Shown piece by piece: positions 22,901 to 64,000 of a stretch of DNA of 64,000 nucleotides. Under the pieces are notes generated by a model. The model did no database searches. It saw only the letters and a program-made list of their open reading frames with translations, and was not told the DNA's origin. Position 1 is the first letter of the stretch. Every line of letters begins with the position of its first letter. The stretch is from Liolophura sinensis (lineage: Eukaryota; Mollusca; Polyplacophora; Chitonida; Chitonidae), in contig NC_088300.1 in the NCBI RefSeq assembly GCF_032854445.1, positions 8,558,001 to 8,622,000 on the forward strand, read 5' to 3'. Made by a program: the position numbers and the translations under genes.

Positions 22901-25609
22901 AAATATCATATTCATGTAGACGGACAAGAAAAGTGGAAGAATTACAGCTGCATAAACTTGTACTGTACATGATGTACACATACCTTACTGTCAGTGTTCA
23001 CCTCTGGCAGTGTTAAGTGGTGCCAGGCATGTAGATGTACATATAATCAGCAGGCAGTGATTCAGTGGGTGTAGACATGTACAGTACATGGGTAACGGTA
23101 TACCCCCTATTATAGCTTACTGTGGACATGCTGTTGGAATAGCAACAGAAGAGTTGATTTTTGCCACCTTTGAAGCATATGGAAAATATAATATCATGTG
23201 ATGAGTTCATGTGTAACAGTTTGACAATGGTGAGACAGTCACATTCAGGTATGACATGAGGATTAATATATATAATTAATATATATTTGTAACCTGGTAA
23301 ATTGTCAATTCAAGGTAGACTATGTGGAGTGAGTGAGACACAGTTTCTTTTTTGTACTTTGTAAGCCATTGAAATATATAACTGATAATTTCAAAATTAC
23401 ACATGCATGTTCATATTGTCAATATCACAGATTGAAGATCAGCGCAAAGAATGTTTGTAACAAACAATGCAAGATGCTTAATTTTAAAACCAGGCCTAAA
23501 TACAATGCTTGTAAATGTATTCAAAACATAATGTTTTTGGATTTTTTTTAATATTGTTGTGCATGTATGGATTGATGTTGAGCAGAATAGCAATGTTGCT
23601 TATAAATGTAAATGCATCTATGTCACAGACAATACATGTAGTTGGGTCATATATTTACATGCAGTGTTATAACTCTTGAACAGCATACTATGCATTCATG
23701 TACATGCTGGGGGCAGGTATGATAATGATTGGATTTGTTATTTTTTTAATAATGGCACTTTGGTCTGCGTGGCTTCCAGGAACAGACGGCAGACTTTGGT
23801 GTAGTAATGTACAGTACACATGTACTTGTGGGTTCTGTTGTTGTGGTACATGTGAAAGTTAAGTTAAAATACGTGCATACCTTCTGTGCTCAGAGAATTA
23901 TGCATGTATGGGACCAGTTGTACAGTTAAATATTCGAGATCCTATGTTTTCTGTGGTGCGACTCTTCAGAATATGATCGATTCATGTATCTGAATCCTTG
24001 TATATATACAGGTAGATTAAATGTAACACATTCTGTCAGTGCTTTCACCTGAAGATATGGCCAGACCAAAGTAGAATGCATGCGCATGTTTAATTGGAGA
24101 CTGTTTACATGGTGTTACATGCACATGTGATACTGGTGTGCCACATAGGCATAAATCAAATGTTTCTGCGGTGTACTGTATGTTTATACAATGGACAGAT
24201 TCCATATGGAGGTATGCTGAATGATGAGGGTACATAGACTCGATCTACTAGAACACTGCCAAGAAGTACAGTCCACATACATGTACATAGGAGATACAGT
24301 GTGTGTGTATTTTACGCATTTTACCGAGTCTGTACTTTGATCACACAGGTGTATTGCCACACATTTTAATCACTGTCGTAATTTGGTAGGTTGAAGAGCT
24401 TTATTTGAAGATTTTCTTTACTCAAACAGATGTGTATGCATGTTATTTTTAATGCTTTTAGGCATACACAGTCAGTATTTTATGATGCAGTATTAGAAGT
24501 AAATGTAATTGAACTGAAATCATAGTCTTAACGTAGTCATTAGAAAACAGATTTACATATGTACATATAGTCCAATACATAAATGCCAGAATTGAGATAT
24601 GGAGAGTATCATGTATTTGTCAGTCTATAAACATACATGACTTCTCTCCTTAGGCAGAGTGCCTAGCATTACAGTCTACCATGCTCTGCTGAAACTCCCT
24701 GCAAATCCGTGTATGTGTGATGTGAAGATTGCTAATCCACATTGACCAATGGGAACGAACCTGTTAACACCTGGCCAAAAAAGATTGTTGTTGTTTGACT
24801 CAGTTGAAAAATTTGGAGCACTGGATTACATGTGTGTTAGATGAGGGTTTGCCATGGCAAGTTTGGTTTAATTTTTTGGCAGGAGTTAGGGATTCTGAGG
24901 ATGGGTTCTGCGTGGAGGTCTGAGCCATACTCTGCAGCGTCTTGAGTGAAGCAAAGGGCATTCCCTGTTTCTATCTTCAGCGGTCACTGATACATAAAAT
25001 ATCTTTTCCGTGAAGAAGGTGACTAAAAGACTTTATTTCTGATGTATGCACAGAGCTGTTTGACCCTGAATTTCTCACAGACAATAATGTCAGCTTCTAT
25101 ACGAAATTAATTTAGTGTTTATTGGTCAAGGGCTTATTTCTTGGTTAATCATGAATATTGATGAAGACACACCTCCACCTATGAAAATTTGCAGTCTTTC
25201 GCGAAAGCTTTCAGCTTGTACGCAGTGGTCATTGTCTAACAATGGTCATTGTGACAATCACCACGTGTACCTGAAAAACGTGTGTCTTCCGACAGAGCCT
25301 GAAACCTTAAGTCAGTGGAGTCTGTCATAGAGAGAATAATACATGACCAGTACAAGTTTCATTGTGGTGTTAGATTTGTTGTTATCAACTAGTCTACAAT
25401 CCAGTGTTGATCTGTACTTGTATGTTACAGTTTGTTGTAGCCAGTGCTAATAAACCATTACAGCCAGGAAGTTTTCTTGTTCATCAAGCTAACTTCACCT
25501 TGCACGTGAATTAAGCAATGCGTCCATAGCATTGAACTCCCCACCTCTTGTGGCCAGCACATGAAGAATTTCTTTATCCAATTATGAGCTTCTGCTTTAA
25601 TATTTTCAG

Positions 25610-25664
25610 ATGCTGTGATGGCGTGAGTTAGTTCCCCTGGTTGTGTAACTCTTCAGACATCACA
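25610..25664 (+). other. HEATR5B: HEATR5B 5' UTR part of the start-codon exon
   Basis: Preceded by a good 3' splice site (TTTAATATTTTCAG). Contains two overlapping two-codon upstream ORFs, ATG CTG TGA at 25610-25618 and ATG GCG TGA at 25618-25626. Confidence 0.6.
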
Positions 25665-58259
<32,595 letters not shown>

Positions 58260-59561
58260 TGGAATGGTAGTTGTGAGCGCTGGCACACTGGATATTTATT
58301 AAGACTGTTGCCAAATCTGTAGACTGGACTGTGGAAATCTAGTCTCCTGACAGCACTGATGTTATCAAAGTTGCCAGGTGGTTTTCAGTGATTCATGGGG
58401 TTTGTGTGCAACATTGTAAAAGTGTTTGACTACAGTGGCCTGAAGAGACATTTTTTTAAGATGTATAATATGAGCACAGAACACAAAGTTTTATAATATT
58501 TTAAGACAGGCTCAGATGAATTGCGGAGAAATTATCTTTATTATTGCAGTAATTGACATATTAGACTTGTATATTGTAGTCACCTGTCATAAGAACACTG
58601 TGTGTCACATTCAAGGCAATGATATATGTTGTTTTGTATATGATATACTGCTGGAAGAAAACAAACTTTTAGCAGTAAACTCATAGACACCTACTGCAAC
58701 TTTTCTTTTTGTGATTTATAATCTGACATGCTCCAAAGAAACACATGAAAGCCCTACTTCGCCTGCCACTTTCACTTTGTGGAAATCTATTGCCACTCGG
58801 ATACAGTGAACAAAATGATCTCACTTCAGCCATGTGGCTGTGATTCACACAGTGAAATCTGGGATGGCAAAGTGCAACATGCTAAAGTGAAGTAGAAAAC
58901 GGTGAATACCACTCTTACAAGTTCTTTCTACAAATCAAATGATCAGCACAAAATATTATTAGAAACGTGGATAAGTGTGTAAATAGAACAGTATGCAAGT
59001 ACAATACAAAGTAGTTTTATGCAATGAGGAAATTTGTACAGGCTTAGTGTGTCTTAAGAATTGCGTGTAGATCTGCTAGTCATCAAATGTTGGTGTAGGG
59101 CAAAGACCAGATAGACAGGTGATGCTTGTCAGCTACTGTATGTTTGTATGTGCCAGAAAAAGCCCAGATAGCCAAAGATCTTTACCTCCAGGTTTTTCCC
59201 TGACCAATAGATATTATGTAGGTGAAGTGCTATGTGCACTTTCTGAAACACTTGAAAGCACATTGATTACAACATATTTGTTTTAAATTAGAACAACTGA
59301 TTTAAAAAAAAATCAAAATGATATCAAGTTAGGAACTTTGTAAAATTGATGTGTTTGTAAATATGAAGATTGTCTTTGAAAATGTGTACATTTGTATAGT
59401 TATTGTTTGGTACAAGCCTGAAAATGTTTTTGTGATATAGGTGCATATTTTAAACCTGTTTTGCTGTTTACTTCTTTCCTGACAACACAATAATTTGTAT
59501 ATTGTAGAAAATGTCCACAGATTTTGTCATGTCTGCTCAGTTAGAGATTTGCTTGAGTATA

Positions 59562-59567
59562 AATAAA
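59562..59567 (+). terminator. HEATR5B: AATAAA, proximal polyadenylation signal
   Basis: Canonical hexamer 1.3 kb after the HEATR5B stop, followed by TCTTGTTATTTTAGTTGTGG, a T/GT-rich downstream stretch. Confidence 0.5.
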
Positions 59568-59753
59568 TCTTGTTATTTTAGTTGTGGTGCATTATGGTCA
59601 TAAATATTGAAGAATTTGTTAAAAGTAGTGCTTCTGTGATCTGCAAGCAATGTGAATAGGTTGAAATCAATAACATTTGTGTATATGTACATCTTTTAGT
59701 GCTTGTTGTAATAACAGTTGTGTAACGTGCTGAGAGGCTTTCCCTGATGTTAC

Positions 59754-59759
59754 AATAAA
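59754..59759 (+). terminator. HEATR5B: AATAAA, distal polyadenylation signal
   Basis: Canonical hexamer in TTACAATAAAATGAAATG, 1.5 kb after the stop; the downstream AATGGTGATT is only weakly GT-rich. Which of the two signals is used cannot be told. Confidence 0.45.
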
Positions 59760-59775
59760 ATGAAATGTATAATGG

Positions 59776-61525
59776 TGATTTACGAGCACAAAGCGATACT
59801 GTATCTGCACATATAATTTAGAAAGATTATTGTAGAAATGCATTGAGAACAAATTACTCCATCTAAGCGTGTTGTAAACCTTATCATCTGAGTATATGTG
59901 GTTTAATCTTTAGAAATGAAATGTCATACTTCGCTGCGTACACTGCGTCCATTTCAAAATACGATCAACTTAAAATTGTCAGACGGTGGTAAATTATTTT
60001 ATGGTACCTCTATGAGTAGTGTTTCAGTCCGGTGTTTTAAATAATACGTAATTTCTGTAAATTTGCATAATGATAATATATGTGTGATTTTATGGTCTGT
60101 TCATCATAGGGAAGTACTTTCGATCATGTGCTATTCCTTATTATAACACAAGGTAAGCCATCGGATGATTTGTTCCACACCCATCATTGACCTGTGCTAC
60201 AGAGTAAGTTTGCGGCATGGATCTATCAAAACTGCATCGGAAAATATCTCTGACATATTTTTAAATATTTAAGAGAAATTAAACGCTTCAGTGCGTGAAT
60301 ACGTGGGTTTTTAAAAATTTAGTGAAGATATTTTCAGATTTGGTTTTCAGTGACCCATGTAACAAATGATGTCTTGAATTCTTAGTTTCATCTTTATCAG
60401 TGAATCTTAATGTTATATGTTGTCCAAGTGTCAATTCCCTCGTAAGCCCATAGTGGTAATTTAGTGTTCAGTTGCTGTTCATAATACTAAATAAGCATGC
60501 TGTTTACCACTACGAAGTCCAGTATCCTCATTAGCATGTCAGTTACTGTGTCCGGGTTACCTGACAGGTAACGATGCTTCATGCCGTAACGAATGTGATT
60601 TGGTGTATTGCAAGATTATTAAAAAGGAGTTTTATGGTAAATCGATGTCGCTATTGTTTTCCGTGGGAACAATGTCTCCGAAAGTAGTGCACATGCTTGT
60701 GAAGTTAGCTGCCATTTTATCATCATCATTAACAGATCATCTTTTTGTCTTCAGTTTTGGTGAGCGTAAGATCCATACTTCCTAATCCTCTACGTTTGGC
60801 TAGGGATGGCATACACTGGTACTAGTAATGATCTGTTCCTAACTGTGTATACCTTACATCATCAGAGAATCCTTGGTGCGTAGCTTAGTATTGAACATGT
60901 TTTTTTAGGGATTCCAGTGGAAGGTTCTTTTATGGTTGCCGTCATAAAACATTGATGAACATATTTATTTGTTCATATTGAAGTGAACGTGGACTTAAGT
61001 GAACTTAATGTAACCTGTCTGAAAACTAGGGAGTAAGTCGCAAAAGATAGGTCCGATTTTAGCTTTGGTAACAAGGGTTTTGTCAAAAATTATTTTTATT
61101 TGCTTTTAGTCATTCTATAATATGTGAATTCTCTGCCCACTGGTTGAATAGAAATATGGCACTTCTGGCGTGAGCAGCAATTGGCTGGGTAGTTGGGAGA
61201 ATTAAAATACAGATGTATTTACAATATGTAAAAAAACTTTGTTGTATTACTATATTGGCTGTTTTTGTCATTTCTTGATGCATATTAAAAACGTAGATAA
61301 TTTGTGAGTAAATGTAATCCGCATCTCAAACAATCTTCACGAGTCGCATGTACATTTTTGTCACAGTGCCGCTCATTTTATGCAATCACGTGACGACAGC
61401 GGGTAAGTTGGAGTCCAGGAATTGACGGGTTAGTGTTGTTGCTAGCAGATGCAAACAATGCTGTCAGAAGATAGCAACGAATCGCAGAGATCGTTTGGAA
61501 CAGACCAAGGGGTTGGTTAGCGCAT
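59776..61525. other. Intergenic region between HEATR5B and the next gene
   Basis: No gene, RNA or repeat recognised. The open frame of 61 aa at 60600 has no supporting context. Confidence 0.55.
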
Positions 61526-62110
61526 AGATCTTAACAGCGGTGGCCAATGTGCATGACTGACTTGGTTGTCATAGATCTTAACAGAGGGTGCCAATGTGCA
61601 TGACTGACTTGATTGTCATAGATCTTAACAGCGGTGGCCTATGTGCATGACTGACTTGGTTGTCATAGATATATAATAATAATAATGGCTTTATTTCAAA
61701 AGGGTAAAATACAGTGCGAATATTCATTTAACTCTGGGTTGATCTACCCTGAGGCCCTCAGACACAAACAGTTTGAAACAATGTTACATTACATGTGCGT
61801 TGGAAAACAAGGTAATTCGGATTACCACAAGTGGAACCACATGATACGCATGTTCAGAGCACAGAATGAGTGAGTGGGTGATGGCCCTTTCCCATCACCT
61901 TCTCATATGCACATTAGCTCATGGGTGCTATGATGGAATTCTCAAAATGAAGTATCATTTTTGGTATATAATCCCTTGAAGATATAGGTTCTTAAAACAT
62001 AGAACCGAGAAAGAACATAGAACTGGTCCTGAGATCTTAACAGCGGTGGCCTATGTGCATGACTGACTTGGTTGTCATAGATCTTTCAAGCAGTAGTCAT
62101 TGTGGTTGAC
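61526..62110 (+). repeat. 47-bp tandem repeat interrupted by an insertion
   Basis: Units start AGATCTTAACAGCGGTGGCC at 61526, 61573 and 61620. A fourth perfect unit occurs at 62032, followed by degenerate continuation (AGATCTTTCAAGCAGTAGTC). Units share ATGTGCATGACTGACTTGGT. The 365-bp gap between units 3 and 4 is filled by the element at 61667. Confidence 0.9.
61667..62031 (-). mobile_element. Retroposon-like insert within the 47-bp array
   Basis: Read on the minus strand it ends GAAATAAAGCCATTATTATT plus further ATT units, a trinucleotide tail typical of L2/CR1-type retroposon ends and SINEs mobilised by them. It separates otherwise adjacent repeat units. The plus-strand 62-aa frame at 61685-61873 falls wholly inside it and is antisense to the presumed element. 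Confidence 0.55.
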
Positions 62111-62482
62111 TTGATTGTCGTGAATCTTACAGGCTCTAGTTCCAGTCGACATGGATCTAATTTTACACTTTACTCCTCATCCTTTCTGGCCCGAACGTGA
62201 TTCTGCAAGACAGAAGTCATGGATATTGTAACGTAATTAAAATGAAAGCTAATAGTGACATTTTAAGCGCGAAGAACATTAAATGAAGTGCTAGACAAAG
62301 TTTATTTTAGGAATTGTTAATAGTGAGCTGAAGTATTAAATAGCAACTCACGAACTTGACAAACTATCGCGTTGAGGAACAAAGTGTGTCTCGATGTCCA
62401 TGCATGTTGTGAGAATTCGTCAGCAGTAGGGTAACCTATATTCCTACCCAAAGTAGCAAGTTTTCTAGGTCAGAGCAGCCAC

Positions 62483-62514
62483 CTTATCAGGGATGGCATA
62501 CTAACGTATTTAAA
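62483..62514 (+). promoter_or_regulatory. Candidate core promoter of the CBM gene
   Basis: TATTTAAA at 62507-62514, 57 bp before the start codon, is a plausible TATA box. CTTATC at 62483-62488 is a GATA-factor site on the minus strand, a type common upstream of gut-expressed genes. Regulation by GATA factors is inference. Confidence 0.4.
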
Positions 62515-62570
62515 GTCTGAAACGCGCTTGTCAAGATCACAAGCCTACACAAACACGGATCACGGGCGTC

Positions 62571-62743
62571 ATGTTTTGGTTTGCCACTGTAGTTGTTTGC
62601 TTCATGCTGGCCGTTGTAGATGGCCAGGAAATACTTCAAAACCCCGACTTTGAATCCTTGGATAACTGGGCGTGTTATCACATAAAATGTACCTTATCAA
62701 CTGACAAGCACTCCGGCAAACATGCAATGAAAGCTGCAGAAAG
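62571..62743 (+). CDS. Secreted protein with N-terminal CBM4/9-like module, first exon only
   Basis: ATG at 62571; the exon ends with a good donor (GAAAG|GTGAGAC) at 62743, phase 2, after 57 codons. A signal peptide (FATVVVCFMLAVVDG, cleavage likely before QE) is followed by EILQNPDFESLDNWAC, then STDKHSGKHAMKAAER. The pattern N-P-x-F-E-x(4)-W-x-C, followed by S-G-x-H-A-M-K, matches the start of CBM4/9 carbohydrate-binding modules. In molluscs and related animals these precede GH10 endo-xylanase-like domains. If so, it would be a digestive enzyme acting on plant or algal polysaccharide. The catalytic part lies beyond the window, so only the module family is proposed. No further exon is seen before 64000. 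Confidence 0.6.
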
Positions 62744-63279
62744 GTGAGACGTTAACGTGATGTTTTATGTGTCAAATATGTTATTCATCTCCGAAGTTTT
62801 TGCGACATAATTATTACAAAATTAAGACTGGTACAAAACCACTGCACTGTTTTCTAATTGCCTTCAAACGACTTTTATTTGATTGTCTCTCCTTACGATT
62901 TGTGGTAAATAAATACCACTAAAACCCAGCATCTTCCCGTAGATCGACGGTTGTAACGCTGTTAGCAAAATTCGTTGATGAAGATCGTACACATTTTCAT
63001 AATTTTCTAAAATTTACATTTTAATCGGTTTCGTCATGTGAATTATCAGTAGGGCCTACTGTGAAGGTGGTCAGGTGAGTGAGAGGACGTCATGCCGATG
63101 GTGAACCTGCGAGAGCTGGGTTTGAGCTCGTGACATGGGCAAGAGCTGTTTAATCATTTCATACCAATATGAGTGCATGTAACATGAGACTTCCTTGTTA
63201 TAAACAGTTAAAAGTATCAAGGAATATACATTCACTGACATGGAGCAGTTCTGGCTACAGAAGTTATCTGTGTCCTCCT
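62744..63279 (+). other. Start of intron 1 of the CBM gene
   Basis: No exon or RNA recognised between the donor at 62744 and the minisatellite. The plus-strand open frame at 63169 leads into the repeat and is not supported. Confidence 0.5.
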
Positions 63280-64000
63280 ATGTTCCACCAGGCCAAAATT
63301 ATTATTATTACGTACCTATATATTATAAGAAGTGTTAATCTGAATGTATTTCTCTGTCGACAAATTATGTTCAAGGTCAATTTACACGGCCCATGCTCGT
63401 TCACCAGGCACTACAATGGCCCCTTACAGACAGACCGTGTTCCAGCAGACAGAATTATTACCGAAGTTCCTTACGGATAGGCCGCGCGTGTTCCACCAGA
63501 TATAACTACTAGTATCATGGACGTCCCTTGCGGACAGGTCGTGTTCCACCAGACACAACTGCTACCAAAGCCCCTTACAGACAAGTCATGTTTCATCAGA
63601 CACATCTATTATTAAAATTCCTGACATAAAACCTGTGTCCTACCAGACACATCTATTACCCTCACAGACTGGCCGTGTTCCACCACACACTACTATTATC
63701 AATATGAGCTACGGACAACATGCGTTCCCCCAGACACAACTATTGCCTAGGTCCGTTACGGACAACATACGTTCCCCCAGACACAACTATTGCCTAGGTC
63801 CGTTACGGACAACATGCGTTCCACCAGACACAACTATTGCCTAGGTCCGTTACGGACAACCTCTATTTCTCCAGGCACAACTGTTACTAAGGTCTGTTAC
63901 GGACAACATGCGTTCCACCAGACACAATCATTACCAATGTCCGTTACGGACAACCTCTATTCCTCCAGACACAACTGTTACTAAGGTCTGTTACGGACAA
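63280..64000 (+). repeat. 47-bp minisatellite running off the window end
   Basis: Exact 47-bp period from 63711 (ACGGACAAC at 63711, 63758, 63805, 63852, 63899, 63946, 63993). Typical words are GTTCCACCAGACACAACTAT and TGCCTAGGTCCGTTACGGAC. From about 63280 to 63710 the same words occur in diverged, irregularly spaced units. Two unit variants (ACATGCGTTCCACC and ACCTCTATTCCTCC) partly alternate near the right edge. The open frames of 60-100 aa are repeat translations; 47 is not a multiple of 3, so the frame is not maintained. Confidence 0.92.

Larger units (their letters stand above)
8481..25609 (+). other. HEATR5B: HEATR5B intron 1 (about 17 kb, repeat-rich)
   Basis: Inferred first intron. 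Apart from the repeats listed separately, 8481-10022, 10584-10944, 11700-13450, 13680-15890, 16650-17740, 17890-18880, 19250-19800 and 19980-25600 contain no coding sequence or RNA gene I can support. Two stretches, about 15280-15560 and 18060-18500, are visibly richer in CG dinucleotides than their surroundings. They may be enhancer or old transposon sequence, but I recognise neither. Confidence 0.55.
58260..59775 (+). other. HEATR5B: HEATR5B 3' UTR
   Basis: AT-rich, about 1.5 kb, without repeats; ends after the polyadenylation signals listed separately. Confidence 0.65.

Noticed and set aside
61685-61873. 62-aa open frame (MALFQKGKIQCEYSF...) considered as a small gene
   Set aside because: It lies wholly inside a segment with a minus-strand retroposon tail that interrupts a tandem array; the frame is antisense to that element.
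63169-63984. Plus-strand open frames of 64-103 aa near the right edge
   Set aside because: They are translations of the 47-bp repeat and switch frame with each unit.

Overview
This is eukaryotic nuclear DNA: AT-rich, intron-dense, with GT-AG introns, AATAAA signals and many short interspersed repeats. The genes and the three tRNA-headed SINE types with closely similar 3' tails point to a marine lophotrochozoan invertebrate, most likely a mollusc. That assignment is an inference from recalled repeat styles and protein similarity; no search was run.

Layout. 1-2750: repeat-rich intergenic DNA (SINE copies, a 30-bp minisatellite). 2980-8202, minus strand: a complete six-exon GPATCH11 orthologue (G-patch plus C-terminal DUF4187-type region, 293 aa), whose 3' UTR holds a degenerate array of copies of its own last coding exon. 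8203-8450: compact TATA-less divergent promoter with a perfect CRE palindrome. 8390-59775, plus strand: a complete HEATR5B orthologue. It has one non-coding 5' exon, a 17-kb first intron full of repeats, and 37 coding segments that join in frame to 2057 aa (human HEATR5B is about 2070 aa). 59776-62500: intergenic DNA with a 47-bp array interrupted by a retroposon-like insert. 62571-62743, plus strand: first exon of a secreted protein beginning with a signal peptide and what looks like a CBM4/9-type carbohydrate-binding module. Its first intron becomes a 47-bp minisatellite that runs off the window end.

The genes do not form a pathway. HEATR5B works in AP-1/clathrin traffic and GPATCH11 in RNA metabolism. 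They are, however, arranged head to head around one promoter, as their human counterparts are on chromosome 2p22. The remaining sequence is dominated by SINEs (several with exact target-site duplications), foldback elements, minisatellites and a very frequent TACATGTA palindrome. I found no convincing autonomous transposon, viral sequence, tRNA, rRNA or CRISPR array. The unusual signals are the two arrays that grew out of exon ends: the GPATCH11 last exon and the HEATR5B exon/donor boundary at 51148.
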